Notes under the pieces: model-generated | The model's input: only the letters and a program-made list of their open reading frames with translations | Database searches by the model: none | Told to the model about the DNA's origin: nothing | Assembly (NCBI GenBank): GCA_946184295.1 | Contig: CAMHEZ010000002.1 | Location: 1-64,000, forward strand | DNA length: 64,000 nt | DNA from: an uncultured Clostridia bacterium | GTDB taxonomy: Bacteria > Bacillota > Clostridia > Oscillospirales > Acutalibacteraceae | Reading direction: 5' to 3' | In this document: piece by piece, positions 17,035 through 26,466 of the stretch | Layout: each line of letters opens with the position of its first letter | How positions within the stretch are numbered: position 1 is the stretch's first letter | Made by a program: the position numbers and the translations under genes

Positions 17035-17063
17035 CAGCCGGACAGCGTGAAACTGCCCGGCTG
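17035..17063 (-). terminator. Terminator of recA-recX
   Basis: On the minus transcript CAGCCGGGCAG pairs with CTGTCCGGCTG (one G-U) around a seven-nt loop and is followed by TGTTTTG, 12 nt after the recX stop. Confidence 0.8.
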
Positions 17064-17075
17064 CTTTTTTACTTT

Positions 17076-17693
17076 TTACATATCTTCGAAGCTGTCTGTA
17101 TACGACCGGAGCGCATCTTTGATATCGCCGTAGGCATAGCCGTATCGCGTGAGCGACGCAATCGTGCGCTGAATGCCCTTTGGGGTATCCAGATCCTTGG
17201 CGAATTTCTTCTCCAGCAGCGCCAAAATCATCGCTTGCTCGTCAAGCCCGTAAGCGTCCAGCGCTGCCTCCGCCGTATCCCGGTCAACGCCTTTCATGGC
17301 AAGCTCCTGCAAAATCCGCCGCCGTCCGTAACACTTATGCCCTGCCAGATGCCGGATCGCGGCTTCCGCATAGCGCAAATCGTCCACCGCGCCGATCTCC
17401 GCCAGAAAGTCCACAGTCTCCCGCGCGGATTCCTCATCGAAATCGTTGCGCAGCCGCTTTTCCAGATCGCGGCGGGAATAATCCCTGTATTCCAGCAGGT
17501 AGAGCGCCTTTGCCTTCGCACGCCGGCGCTGCGATTCCTCCAAAAGCGCCCGCAGCAGCGGCACCGGATAATCCTTCCCCGGCTGCAATCGGCTCTCGGC
17601 GGCCAGATCACAATCCAGCGAGGCAACCAGCTCTCCTTCACTGTACAGCCCGACCAGATGCCCCTTCTGCCGCCGTATTTCGTCAATCATCAT
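17076..17693 (-). CDS. recX: RecA regulator RecX
   Basis: 205 residues, the usual length for RecX. It modulates RecA filaments by direct binding. Typical all-helical repeats are present: YLLEYRDYSRRDLEKRLRNDF followed by FLAEIGAVDDLRYAEAAIRHLAG and GRRRILQELAMKGVDRDTAEAAL. It starts ten nt after the recA stop without a strong ribosome site, so translation is probably coupled to recA. A terminator follows. Confidence 0.95.
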   Translation of the reverse strand: MMIDEIRRQKGHLVGLYSEGELVASLDCDLAAESRLQPGKDYPVPLLRALLEESQRRRAKAKALYLLEYRDYSRRDLEKRLRNDFDEESARETVDFLAEIGAVDDLRYAEAAIRHLAGHKCYGRRRILQELAMKGVDRDTAEAALDAYGLDEQAMILALLEKKFAKDLDTPKGIQRTIASLTRYGYAYGDIKDALRSYTDSFEDM

Positions 17694-17703
17694 ACCCGTT
17701 CAC

Positions 17704-18873
17704 TCAGTCCACGGAGATATCAATATTTTTCTTGGGCTTGTCGGCCTGCACCGCGTCAAGAAATTCGTCCGGAATCGGAATATCGTCAATGATATTCTCC
17801 GGCGCCGCCACATCGGAAACCGCATCTGTCGCGGCTTCGTCGTCCTTCTTCTTCACGGTCGCCTTCGCGGGCTTCTTGGCGTTGAGCAGCTTATCCGCGT
17901 TGGCTCTGACCTGCGCCTCGATTTCTTCCGCAACCTCGGGGTGGTCGATGAAATAATTCTTGGCGTTGTCGCGGCCCTGCCCCAGCCGTGTCTCACCGTA
18001 GGAGAACCACGCGCCGCCTTTTTTGACAATGCCCAGTTCCACGGCCAGATCCAGCAATTCGCCGTTGTGACTGATGCCCTCGCCGTACATGATGTCAAAT
18101 TCCGTCGTGCGGAACGGCGGGGCAATCTTGTTCTTGACCACCTTCGCCTTGGTACGTGCGCCGATGATATCCGAACCGGATTTCAGCACCTCGCCCTTGC
18201 GGACCTCAATGCGCACCGAGCTGTAGAATTTCAGCGCACGGCCGCCCGGCGTGACTTCGGGATTGCCGTACACCACACCGACCTTCTCGCGGAGCTGGTT
18301 GATAAAAATGGCGATACAGTTTGATTTGCCGATGGCACTGGTCAGCTTGCGCAGCGCCTGACTCATCAGACGCGCTTGCAAGCCCACAAAGGTGCTGCCC
18401 ATGTCGCCTTCCACTTCGGCACGCGGCACGAGCGCCGCCACCGAGTCCACAACGATCACATCAATCGCCCCGGAACGCACCAGCTCTTCGGTGATGGCCA
18501 GCGCCTGCTCGCCGTTGTCCGGCTGCGACACCAGCAGGTCGTCGATATTGACGCCCAAAGCCGCCGCATACACCGGGTCAAGCGCGTGTTCCACATCGAT
18601 GAAGGCCGCGTCGCCGCCCTTCTTCTGTGCCTCTGCAATGCAGTGCAGCGCCAGCGTGGTCTTACCGGAGGATTCAGGCCCATAGATTTCGATGATTCTG
18701 CCGCGGGGCAGACCGCCGATGCCCAGCGCAAGGTCAAGGCCGAGGGAACCCGTGGAAATCGCCTCCACATTCAGCGCGGAGCTTTGCCCCAGCTTCATCA
18801 CCGCGCCCTTGCCGAACTGCTTCTCAATATTGGCCAGTGCCGTTTCCAATGCTTTTTTCTTATCTACTGCCAT
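17704..18873 (-). CDS. recA: Recombinase RecA
   Basis: Strand exchange in homologous recombination and trigger of the SOS response. 389 residues, slightly longer than average because of a 50-residue Lys/Ala then acidic C-terminal tail. The Walker A motif GPESSGKT is at 65-72; other hallmarks are [39 protein letters not shown] and the DNA-binding loops. The start follows AAGGA by ten bases. recX is directly downstream. No convincing LexA operator was found in front of it. Repeat R4 lies upstream. Confidence 0.98.
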   Translation of the reverse strand: MAVDKKKALETALANIEKQFGKGAVMKLGQSSALNVEAISTGSLGLDLALGIGGLPRGRIIEIYGPESSGKTTLALHCIAEAQKKGGDAAFIDVEHALDPVYAAALGVNIDDLLVSQPDNGEQALAITEELVRSGAIDVIVVDSVAALVPRAEVEGDMGSTFVGLQARLMSQALRKLTSAIGKSNCIAIFINQLREKVGVVYGNPEVTPGGRALKFYSSVRIEVRKGEVLKSGSDIIGARTKAKVVKNKIAPPFRTTEFDIMYGEGISHNGELLDLAVELGIVKKGGAWFSYGETRLGQGRDNAKNYFIDHPEVAEEIEAQVRANADKLLNAKKPAKATVKKKDDEAATDAVSDVAAPENIIDDIPIPDEFLDAVQADKPKKNIDISVD

Positions 18874-18922
18874 AGTATATCATTCCTTCTCACAAGCACA
18901 ACATATGGGAAACAATTTTGAC

Positions 18923-19075
18923 GGATTCGCCTGACCCCGTTTGTGGTCTTGGCTGATTCCGCTCGTTCGGCAGCGCCTCACTCGTGGGGCGCTGCCCCAC
19001 GCCCTGCAAGGGCTCTGCCCTTGACCCGGCAGGAGGTGCCTGCCCCCCCTGCACTCCCGCGCTTCGCTTAATAAT
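18923..19075 (-). repeat. Interspersed 3'-end repeat, copy R4 (prmC/recA gap)
   Basis: Sense strand minus, beginning 84 nt after the prmC stop with TTAAGCGAAGCGCGGG. It contains GTGGGGCAGCGCCCCAC and ends GGTCAGGCGAATCC. This is the copy most distant from its upstream gene. Confidence 0.85.
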
Positions 19076-19159
19076 CGCTTTTCCCAACGTTACCGCTCTC
19101 TTAATTTCTGAGATGATTATACCCCATCATTCGCAATATTGCAAGAGGAAATTTGCGTC

Positions 19160-20029
19160 TTACCCCTCGATAGTCCCAAAAATGCACCTGTCAATCCCGC
19201 CAAAATCCTTCCGCACGCAAATGTGATCCACGCCGCTTTGTTCCATGACAGCCGTCACGCCTTCCCGGATATCATACCCGATTTCAAAAGCGACCACGCC
19301 GTCCGGCGCCAGCAGCCGCGTCCAGTTCCCGCAGATGGCGCGGTAAAAATCCAGCCCGTCCGCGCCGCCGTCCAGCGCTATGTGTGGCTCACACTGCACT
19401 TCCCATTGCAGCGACGCGATATCGTCCGACGGAATATAGGGGGGATTGGAGACAATCGCGTCAAACGGTTCCGCCGCGTCCCAGTCCTCGCCCGGCATTT
19501 GCAGCACATCGGCCACGACGCAGCTCACACGTCCCCCGCCGAATGCTGCCACATTGCGTCGCAGGTAGGGCAGCGCTCTCTCCGACAACTCCACGCACAC
19601 GACCCGCGCCCCGGAGATACGCCGTGCCAAGGCAAGCCCAACCGCTCCCGTCCCCGCGCAAAGGTCGAGAATACGGGGATTATTCTTCTCCCGCAGCGCG
19701 TCCGCGGCACCTTCCACCAGCGCCAACGTGTCTTCCCGCGGCACCAGCACGCCGTCTCCGACATACAAGTTCATGCCGTCAAATTCCCAGCGCCCCAGCA
19801 GGTATTGCAGCGGCTCATGCAAACGGCGGCCAATCAGTTCTTCATAAACCTCGCACAGCGCATCGTCCGCCGTCTCGCTGCCCCGCAGCGCCAACGCCGC
19901 GCGGTCGCCAATGCCAAACACCTTTTGCAGCAGGCACAACGCATCGAAGGCAGGACTGTCAAGCCCTGCCTTCGTCAAACGCTGTTTGCCTTCCAGATAT
20001 ACCTGCCGAATGGTTTTTCCGCCGCCCAT
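19160..20029 (-). CDS. prmC: Release factor glutamine methyltransferase PrmC
   Basis: Methylates the Gln of the GGQ motif in RF1 and RF2 with S-adenosylmethionine. 289 residues: an N-terminal helical domain (to about 85), then a Rossmann methyltransferase with ILDLCAGTGAVGLALA as the SAM loop and the family-defining NPPY (SNPPYIPSDDI). The start ATG overlaps the stop of the DUF1385 gene by one base (TGATG), so translation is coupled. The DUF1385-prmC order is common in Firmicutes. Its substrate gene prfB is 10 kb away in this window. Confidence 0.95.
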   Translation of the reverse strand: MGGGKTIRQVYLEGKQRLTKAGLDSPAFDALCLLQKVFGIGDRAALALRGSETADDALCEVYEELIGRRLHEPLQYLLGRWEFDGMNLYVGDGVLVPREDTLALVEGAADALREKNNPRILDLCAGTGAVGLALARRISGARVVCVELSERALPYLRRNVAAFGGGRVSCVVADVLQMPGEDWDAAEPFDAIVSNPPYIPSDDIASLQWEVQCEPHIALDGGADGLDFYRAICGNWTRLLAPDGVVAFEIGYDIREGVTAVMEQSGVDHICVRKDFGGIDRCIFGTIEG

Positions 20030-20988
20030 CAGACGATCTCCCCTTCCGAATCTTCCGGAATGACCGCCTTCATCGCCGCGATAGCGCACTCGATCTGATC
20101 GTCGGACGGCTCAAAGGTGGTAATGCGCTGCATCCACAGGCCCGGCGCGGAGAGAATCTTCGTGAGCAGGTTGTCGTGTCTGCCGCAGAAGCGAATGATC
20201 TCATAGCCCACGCCCATGACGATCGGCAGGCAGCAAAGGCGCACCAAGGTACGCAGCCACACGTTGTCGATCTGAATGCAAAAGCCGATGACAATGCCCA
20301 GAATCAGCATCACGATAATAAAGCTGGTGCCGCAACGGGGGTGGAACCGCTTGAACCGGCGGACATTCTCCACCGTCAGCTCCTGTTTGGCCTCGTAGCA
20401 AAAGATCGTCTTATGCTCTGCACCGTGATATTCAAAGACACGGTGCATATCCTTCATGCGCGTGCAGAGGAAAATATAGAGCACAAACATCACGATCTTG
20501 AAAACGCCTTCAAAAATCGAGCGCGCCAGAATGTTGCCCTTCAGGAACGGCAGCAGCGCCGCCAGTCCGGAATACAGCCCCGATGGCACCACAAAAAACA
20601 GCAGTACCGCAATCGCCACGCCCAGAACCATCGACACGGTGAGCAGCACGTTAAAGAGCTTGTCGCCGAATATGTCGTTGAGCTTTTTCTCAAACGGAGA
20701 CAGTTCCTCGTCCTCGTCAGCCTCGCCTGCCAGCTCCGCCGAGCGCATGAGCGTCTTGGAACCCACGCGCATGGAGTCCACAAAGCCATAAATACCGCGC
20801 AGCAACGGCAGCTTGAAAACAGCGGGACGGTCTCCTTGACTCTCCACGTCCTCTACCACGATTTCGCCGCCCGGACTGCGCACCGCCATGGCGGTCTTCT
20901 GCGGACCCCGCATCATGACCCCCTCGATCAGAGCCTGACCGCCTATGGAGGTGTATTTCGTCGGGCACTTGGTATCACACTTGCTCAT
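20029..20988 (-). CDS. DUF1385 (YqhQ-like) membrane protein
   Basis: 319 residues. The opening SIGGQALIEGVMMRGP and the motif VFEYHGAEHKTIFCYE are diagnostic of the DUF1385 family. Several membrane segments lie between about 105 and 260. A metal-dependent role has been suggested for the family, but the function is unknown. Start at MSKCDTKC has AAGGAG ten bases upstream, which puts it 14 nt inside the end of the kinase gene; the next gene prmC overlaps by one base. The whole block is thus one translationally coupled operon. Confidence 0.93.
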   Translation of the reverse strand: MSKCDTKCPTKYTSIGGQALIEGVMMRGPQKTAMAVRSPGGEIVVEDVESQGDRPAVFKLPLLRGIYGFVDSMRVGSKTLMRSAELAGEADEDEELSPFEKKLNDIFGDKLFNVLLTVSMVLGVAIAVLLFFVVPSGLYSGLAALLPFLKGNILARSIFEGVFKIVMFVLYIFLCTRMKDMHRVFEYHGAEHKTIFCYEAKQELTVENVRRFKRFHPRCGTSFIIVMLILGIVIGFCIQIDNVWLRTLVRLCCLPIVMGVGYEIIRFCGRHDNLLTKILSAPGLWMQRITTFEPSDDQIECAIAAMKAVIPEDSEGEIV

Positions 20989-22600
20989 CTTTGGCATTCT
21001 CCTTCTCTGTCGCCGCTTCACTTACGGGCGCAATCTCAATCGTACTGTTCTGTCGTACGATGGGCAGGGTAATTGTCACGTTGGTACCGTCACCCTCCAC
21101 GCTGTCAATACTAAATTCGCCGTTGTGCTTGAGAATGATCTCGTCCGCCACGGCCAGACCGATGCCAAAACCGCCTTTGTTGGTATTGGCCTTGTAGAAC
21201 TTCTGCTTGACCTTGGGCAGTTGGTCGGCGGGAATGCCGCAGCCATGGTCGCGCACACCGACAGTCATTTTATCGTCCGTCACGGTGGTGTAAATATAAA
21301 TTTCTCCGCCCGGCTCGCTGTATTTCATCGCGTTGTCCAGCACGATAATGATGACCTGCTTGAGCCGGTCACGGTCGCCCATTACGGGAATGGCTTCCTC
21401 CGGCTCGTAGAAGATCAGGTGTTTGTCTTCCTTCTTGGCCTTTTCGTTGAACATGAAAACCACGTCGTCGATTTCCGCCACGATGTCCAGCATCTGGAAA
21501 TTCATCACCATGCGGCCGCTCTGCATGCGCGAGAAATCCAGCAGCTGCTCCACCAGACCGCTCAGGCGCTCGGTTTCGTTGATGATAATACCCAGACCCC
21601 GCTTCATCATGGCTTCATCGGAGGTGCCGCACATCAGCACCGTCTCGCTCCAGCCCTTGATGGCTGTGAGCGGCGTGCGCAGTTCGTGCGATACAGAGGA
21701 AATAAAATCGTTCTTGGCGTTCTCACTCAGCGCCAGCTCCGCCGCCATCGCGTTGATGGAGTCCATCAGATCGCCGATCTCGTCGTCATGCTCCTTTTCC
21801 AGACGAATGGAGAAATCGCCGCTCGCGATGTGTCCCGCGATATTGGTGATATTCTTGACCGGCGTGACGATGGAACGGATAAAATACGAACTGGACACCG
21901 AGATAAACAGCAGCACCAGCAGCATGATGACGGAAATCATGATGATATTGCCCCGCACGGCATTGTCCGTGGGCTGAAGGGACACAATCATACGGATTGC
22001 TTCGCGGCTTTTGAAATCGGGATTGTCTTTTTTGTTGGCATTCTCCAACATATAAGTCACGGCATAGACATGCTCCCGATTCTCGTTGCGTCCGTTCCAG
22101 GTACCGTGCTTCTGGTTGGCATACGCAATTTCGTAATCGGGAATGGTCTGATTGGCAGGCGGCTCAAAGCCGGAGGACGTCACAATGATGCGCCCCTTGG
22201 CGTTGATAAACTGCACTTCCATCTTGTTTTTGTCCTCAAAGCCCTCCACAAAGCTCAGCGCCGCCAGCTGATAATCGCTGCCGGTCATGCTGCCTACGGT
22301 CTGGGAAAAGTAATCCGCCGCGACGGAGGCTCTCTGATCCAGAATCTGCTGGATATTGTTGTAATAAAAATTATGAATCAGCGTGACGGAAATGATAAAC
22401 ACCACAATCAGCATGGTGCCTAAGATGGAAAAGGTGGTAAACAGCCAGCGCCGTGTGATGCCCTTGCCGCTAATCATCTCTATGTAGGGCAGAAACAGGT
22501 GGCGCGTCATCTGCCTGAGCCACTCCCGAAATTCCGCCAGCTTGTTCATGAACGCCGAATGGCAAAATTGCTCCCAACGCTGTCTGACTTTGTCAAGCAA
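20975..22600 (-). CDS. Sensor histidine kinase
   Basis: 541 residues. Membrane helices at about 52-76 and 218-242 enclose an extracellular sensor of about 140 residues. A HAMP linker follows (VTPVKNITNIAGHIASGDFS), then HisKA with SSVSHELRTPLTAIKG (phospho-accepting His305) and a HATPase with N box (VLDNAMKYSEPGG), DHGCGIP and GGFGIGLA. The TTG start lies seven bases after GGAGGG, overlapping the end of the regulator gene. It forms a two-component pair with the gene upstream. The sensed signal is unknown. In layout it resembles ResE/PhoR-like Firmicute kinases. Confidence 0.95.
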   Translation of the reverse strand: MLDKVRQRWEQFCHSAFMNKLAEFREWLRQMTRHLFLPYIEMISGKGITRRWLFTTFSILGTMLIVVFIISVTLIHNFYYNNIQQILDQRASVAADYFSQTVGSMTGSDYQLAALSFVEGFEDKNKMEVQFINAKGRIIVTSSGFEPPANQTIPDYEIAYANQKHGTWNGRNENREHVYAVTYMLENANKKDNPDFKSREAIRMIVSLQPTDNAVRGNIIMISVIMLLVLLFISVSSSYFIRSIVTPVKNITNIAGHIASGDFSIRLEKEHDDEIGDLMDSINAMAAELALSENAKNDFISSVSHELRTPLTAIKGWSETVLMCGTSDEAMMKRGLGIIINETERLSGLVEQLLDFSRMQSGRMVMNFQMLDIVAEIDDVVFMFNEKAKKEDKHLIFYEPEEAIPVMGDRDRLKQVIIIVLDNAMKYSEPGGEIYIYTTVTDDKMTVGVRDHGCGIPADQLPKVKQKFYKANTNKGGFGIGLAVADEIILKHNGEFSIDSVEGDGTNVTITLPIVRQNSTIEIAPVSEAATEKENAKDEQV

Positions 22601-22612
22601 GAATCAGCCCTC

Positions 22613-23311
22613 CTATGCTTCCCACTTGTAGCCCAAGCCCCACACGGTCACGATGTGGCGGGGTGACGAGGGTTTTTCTTCGATTTTCATTCTGAGACGG
22701 CGGATATTGACGTCTACAATCTTCTCTTCGCCGTAAAAGGCCTCGCCCCACACATGCTTCAAAATATCCACACGGCCGAGCGCGGTGCGGGGATTGGAGA
22801 AGAAGTACTCCATGATCTGAAATTCCACCTGCGTCAGCTCCACCAGCTCGCCGTTTTTGCTGAGCGTGCGGTTGCGCAGATTGAGCACGAAGTCCCCCGA
22901 AACCAGTTCTTCCTTGAAGGACTGATCGTTGCCTTCACTCAGACAGACCCGGCGGTGCAGCGCGTCCACACGTGCCATCAGCTCGCTGGGGCTGAAAGGC
23001 TTGGTGATGTAATCGTCCGCGCCGTTCATCAGGCCGTTGACCTTATCCATCTCCTGTGACTTGGCGGTCAGCATGATGATGCCGAGGTTGCTGTTGCGTT
23101 TACGCAGCTCACGGCAGAGCGAAATACCGTCCATGCCGGGCATCATCACGTCCAGCAGCGCGATGTCAAAGTCACCGCTGTGGCTGTCGTAGGCGGCGAG
23201 CGCGTCGCTGCCGTTGTTTACGTCAAAAACATCGTATCCCGAGCGCTTGAGGTTGATGACCACAAACTCTCTGATGGCGTCTTCGTCTTCTGCTACCAAA
23301 ATTTTCTTCAT
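22613..23311 (-). CDS. OmpR/PhoB-type response regulator
   Basis: 232 residues: a receiver domain (AEDED acidic pocket, phospho-acceptor Asp54 in ALLDVMMPGMDG, then MLTAKS and ITKPFSPSEL) and a winged-helix DNA-binding domain (LTQVEFQIMEYFFSNP ... VDVNIRRLRMKIEEKP ... TVWGLGYKWEA). The start is MKKILVAED, with AAAGGGA nine bases upstream. It sits between a lipoprotein gene and the kinase gene. Autoregulation is likely but no repeat operator was found. Confidence 0.96.
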   Translation of the reverse strand: MKKILVAEDEDAIREFVVINLKRSGYDVFDVNNGSDALAAYDSHSGDFDIALLDVMMPGMDGISLCRELRKRNSNLGIIMLTAKSQEMDKVNGLMNGADDYITKPFSPSELMARVDALHRRVCLSEGNDQSFKEELVSGDFVLNLRNRTLSKNGELVELTQVEFQIMEYFFSNPRTALGRVDILKHVWGEAFYGEEKIVDVNIRRLRMKIEEKPSSPRHIVTVWGLGYKWEA

Positions 23312-23361
23312 GTCAATCGTTCCCTTTACCTGTGAAATTGATATATCTTGTACCGTCAGCA

Positions 23362-24759
23362 TTACTGCATCAGGCTGAAATACGAAACCACGGATTTTGG
23401 CTCGACAAAATCCTGTCCCAACGTGAACAGCGCCACATAAACGCTGCCGTTGTCCTTGGCCAGCATCTCATAGTCGAGACGGTTGCCGCCCGCCTGCGCT
23501 TCCTCCAGTTCCTTGTTCCAGTCCGGCTCTGAAAAGACCCTGACACGGAAAATCTCGTCACTGAACGCGAATCTGTCCTTTTGATAACGGTAAAAATACA
23601 GTATGTGGTTGCGCTCGTCAATCCGGCAGGTGACCTGGTTGTCCCAGGACGACTGCCACGTAATGCTGTAATTATCGGCGGTATTGATAACGGTACGCTT
23701 CCGGCTGATAAAGGCGTAGCCGTCCCCTTCAAAGTCGATGTTGTACCATGCCGTCAGATACATGGGGCTGTCGGAGCCGGCGTCATAGCCCGGCAGATAG
23801 CTGGTCACGGGAATATCCATCACGCCGTCCGAATCAATATCGCGGGAAGATGTGTAGATATTGCGTGACGTACAGGTCACGGCTTTCTCCGTCTCATCGT
23901 AAAAAGGCGTTCTCAGATCGCCGCTGACCGTGTCCCAGTATATGTACTCCGTAATCATGGCGGAATTGTCCTTGTAACCGTCCAGCACCACACCGGTGAT
24001 ATTATCATCGGTCAGCTTGGCGATTTTGGCGTCCGCGTAATACAGCACATGCCCGTCGAGCGGTGCGGTATCGGTCACGCTCATGGCGTTGGAATTGTCA
24101 ACGCCGTGATGAAATTCGATGAGCTTGGCGGTCGCCGTCACCTCGGACAAATTGAGATAGGAAGCAATAATCTCCGCGCAGCCGTCGTTATCAAAATCGC
24201 CGATCTGCATATCGGTGTAGGCCACGGAGATATTGACGGACTGCGTTTCGGAAAATTCCCGCACTTCAATGGTGCTGATGCTGCTGTCGGCAAAGCTGTA
24301 GGCCGAAATGATGTTGAGGCCTGTGCTGTACATTGTCCAGCCGACAATGATCTCATTCACACCATCGTCGTCAATGTCGCCGAACATCACCCGATCCACT
24401 TCGCCACCCTCGCTTTTTTTGGTGGCGGCCAGCTGCCAGTTCTTTTCGTTCCGCACCAGCACGGCCAGATTGATCGGCTCGGATTCCTTTTCGCGGTAAA
24501 AGACCAGCGCATCGTTCTTGCCATCCCCGGTCAGGTCCACCTGTAGGATTGCGGAACGGTAGGCGCCGTTTTTGGGATATTTGAGGGTCACAGTCCCCAG
24601 ATTCTTGGTGAGCTGTTCCTGAATATTTTTTTCTTCCCCCGCCGGGTAAGGCGGCCGCATGAGCTGCTGATCCCCCCCGATCAGATACCCGTCACAGCCG
24701 CAGAGCACCGCCGTCAGCAGCAACGCTGTCAGCAGCCGCAGCACTTTTGCCATTCGCAT
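23362..24759 (-). CDS. FG-GAP/EF-hand-like repeat lipoprotein linked to a two-component system
   Basis: 465 residues. Signal peptide with lipobox VLCGC (Cys about 22). The body holds at least four Asp-rich calcium-loop-like motifs: DLTGDGKND, DIDDDGVNE, DFDNDGCAE and DIDSDGVMD, the spacing expected of FG-GAP/VCBS-type beta-propeller blades. It would be anchored to the outer face of the membrane. GGAGG is ten bases before the start. It is the first gene of the operon lipoprotein-regulator-kinase-DUF1385-prmC, so it may supply or modulate the signal for the kinase; that is inference. Confidence 0.88.
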   Translation of the reverse strand: MRMAKVLRLLTALLLTAVLCGCDGYLIGGDQQLMRPPYPAGEEKNIQEQLTKNLGTVTLKYPKNGAYRSAILQVDLTGDGKNDALVFYREKESEPINLAVLVRNEKNWQLAATKKSEGGEVDRVMFGDIDDDGVNEIIVGWTMYSTGLNIISAYSFADSSISTIEVREFSETQSVNISVAYTDMQIGDFDNDGCAEIIASYLNLSEVTATAKLIEFHHGVDNSNAMSVTDTAPLDGHVLYYADAKIAKLTDDNITGVVLDGYKDNSAMITEYIYWDTVSGDLRTPFYDETEKAVTCTSRNIYTSSRDIDSDGVMDIPVTSYLPGYDAGSDSPMYLTAWYNIDFEGDGYAFISRKRTVINTADNYSITWQSSWDNQVTCRIDERNHILYFYRYQKDRFAFSDEIFRVRVFSEPDWNKELEEAQAGGNRLDYEMLAKDNGSVYVALFTLGQDFVEPKSVVSYFSLMQ

Positions 24760-24793
24760 GATCCCATTTCCTCCGTCTGAAAAGATCGTTATG

Positions 24794-24802
24794 ATTATAA
24801 CA
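24794..24802 (-). promoter_or_regulatory. Extended -10 promoter of the lipoprotein/two-component operon
   Basis: TGTTATAAT on the minus strand, 35 nt before the start codon; no good -35 element. Confidence 0.5.
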
Positions 24803-24840
24803 TATCCAAAAGAAAAATACTACCACCCAATCGTAAACAA

Positions 24841-26211
24841 TCAAATAAAATAATAGGCGGCAACCATCAGGGCGCACAGCGCGACCTCCATCAGCTTGAG
24901 CGACTTGAATTTCACGGAGACCAGCGATGTGGCAATGTGCGTGATAATGCCGATGGCAATGCCGTCCAGCACCGAAGAGGTAAAGGTGATAATCATGATG
25001 GTGACAAAAGCCGGCAGACCTTCGGTATACTCGCCGAAATCAATATCCTTTGCGCCGCTCACCATTGACATGCCGAGCAGCACCATCGCGCAGGCGGTGA
25101 CAACCGGCGGGATAATTTCCACAAACGGCGTAAACAGCGCCGCCAGCAAAAAGAATACACCTGTGGTAACAGCGGTCAGGCCGGTCTTGCCGCCTACCAG
25201 CATGCCCGCGCCGGACTCGGCCGCTACCGTCATCATCGGCGCGCCGCAAAGCGAGGAAACCATGGAAGAAATGGCGTTGGCAAACATCGTATTTTTCAAA
25301 TCGCCAAAATTACCGTCTCCGTCCAGCATACCGCCGTTGCGGGCTGTGGCATAGATCACGCCTGTGGATTCTACCGAATTGAAAATCGCGCACACCAATA
25401 CCACCAGCAGCAGCATGAAAACTGTTTTTAAATCAAATTTAAAATCCTTGAAAACCCCCGCCAGACCGTGAGTCACATCTTTGGCCAGACTTTCGGCCGC
25501 CCACTTGGCGAGTTTGTCGCTTGCGCCGCTCGTATCGGCACTCAGATCAATGGGAGAGGCATATCCCTTGCGGACACCCAACACATAATAAATCATGCCT
25601 GACGAGAAAATCCCCAGCAGAACAGGCACAGGAATCCGGAACTTCTTGAACAGTACCGTCAGCAGCACACCCGACACCATCACGATCACGGAAAAGACTG
25701 TCTCATTGAACTCGGAAAAATCCGGCAGTTTCCACAGCCCCTTGGACACGGAACCAAATAAACCCGCGTTTTTTAAACCAATCAGGGCAATGTAAATGCC
25801 GAGGCCCGCGGAAACGCCGTTTTTGACGCTTTTGGGAATCGCTCCGTACAGAGCGTTTTGCAGCCCTGCCAGCGACAGCAGCAAAAAAATCATACTGCCC
25901 ATCAGCGTGATGGCCAGCGCCTGCGCGTAGCTATAGCCCATCTCGGATACCAGCGTGGAAGAAAAAAAGACCGTCATACCCACACTTGGCGCCAGGGCAA
26001 AGGGTTGATTGGACAAAATGCCCAGCGCGATACAACTGATGCCGGAGGCAATGCAGATAGCCAGATAGGCCGACGCCTCGCTCACGCCGCCCTCTGCCAG
26101 CAGCTTGGGACACTGCACCAGCAGATACGACATTGTGACAAATGTTGTCATGCCCGCGATCATCTCGGCCAAGAAATTGGTATTTTTTTCTTGTAGCTTA
26201 AAAATATTCAC
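24841..26211 (-). CDS. NCS2 purine permease (AzgA/PbuG type)
   Basis: 456 residues with 12-14 membrane segments. The opening KNTNFLAEMIAGMTTFVTMSYLLVQCPKLL and the later NSVESTGVIYATARNGG and CGAPMMTVAAESGAG segments are those of the AzgA-like adenine/guanine/hypoxanthine proton symporters. A GTG start is chosen because AGGGTGG lies eight bases upstream and because a promoter (TTGATT-N17-TATAAT) would put the ATG at 26250 only about nine nt from the transcript end. No purine riboswitch is evident. Exact substrate among purines cannot be told. Confidence 0.93.
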   Translation of the reverse strand: MNIFKLQEKNTNFLAEMIAGMTTFVTMSYLLVQCPKLLAEGGVSEASAYLAICIASGISCIALGILSNQPFALAPSVGMTVFFSSTLVSEMGYSYAQALAITLMGSMIFLLLSLAGLQNALYGAIPKSVKNGVSAGLGIYIALIGLKNAGLFGSVSKGLWKLPDFSEFNETVFSVIVMVSGVLLTVLFKKFRIPVPVLLGIFSSGMIYYVLGVRKGYASPIDLSADTSGASDKLAKWAAESLAKDVTHGLAGVFKDFKFDLKTVFMLLLVVLVCAIFNSVESTGVIYATARNGGMLDGDGNFGDLKNTMFANAISSMVSSLCGAPMMTVAAESGAGMLVGGKTGLTAVTTGVFFLLAALFTPFVEIIPPVVTACAMVLLGMSMVSGAKDIDFGEYTEGLPAFVTIMIITFTSSVLDGIAIGIITHIATSLVSVKFKSLKLMEVALCALMVAAYYFI

Positions 26212-26265
26212 TGCCGATACCACCCTGATTCCGAAAGTTTGTCCAAACATTTTTCCTTATCCTCT

Positions 26266-26294
26266 ATTATATAACGCCGCCCAAGCAAAATCAA
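26266..26294 (-). promoter_or_regulatory. Promoter of the purine permease gene
   Basis: Minus strand TTGATT, 17-nt spacer, TATAAT. The expected transcript start near 26259 leaves a leader of about 48 nt before the GTG. Confidence 0.75.
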
Positions 26295-26380
26295 CCGGAT
26301 TTCGGCAGATTCTTGTAAATTTATGGCGCGGCTGAAGGAAGCGATCAGACCTCTGTCATTTACAGTTCGTCAAGCAAAAA

Positions 26381-26416
26381 ATCGCCGGACATTGTCTTTC
26401 GACCGTGTCCGACGAT
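26381..26416. terminator. Terminator after the surface protein gene
   Basis: Arms ATCGCCGGACA / TGTCCGACGAT (one mismatch) with A-run and T-run on the two sides. Confidence 0.85.
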
Positions 26417-26466
26417 TATTTTTTTGAAAAGGTAGTGCGAAAGATATCCGAACGAATGGCCTGCGT

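Noticed and set aside
18890-18915. LexA-type operator before recA
   Set aside because: Only a partial match (AACATATG without the second half) was found; too weak to report.
26212-26300. Purine riboswitch before the permease gene or purF
   Set aside because: The leader of the permease is only about 48 nt, and no three-way junction with the conserved loops was seen in either place.
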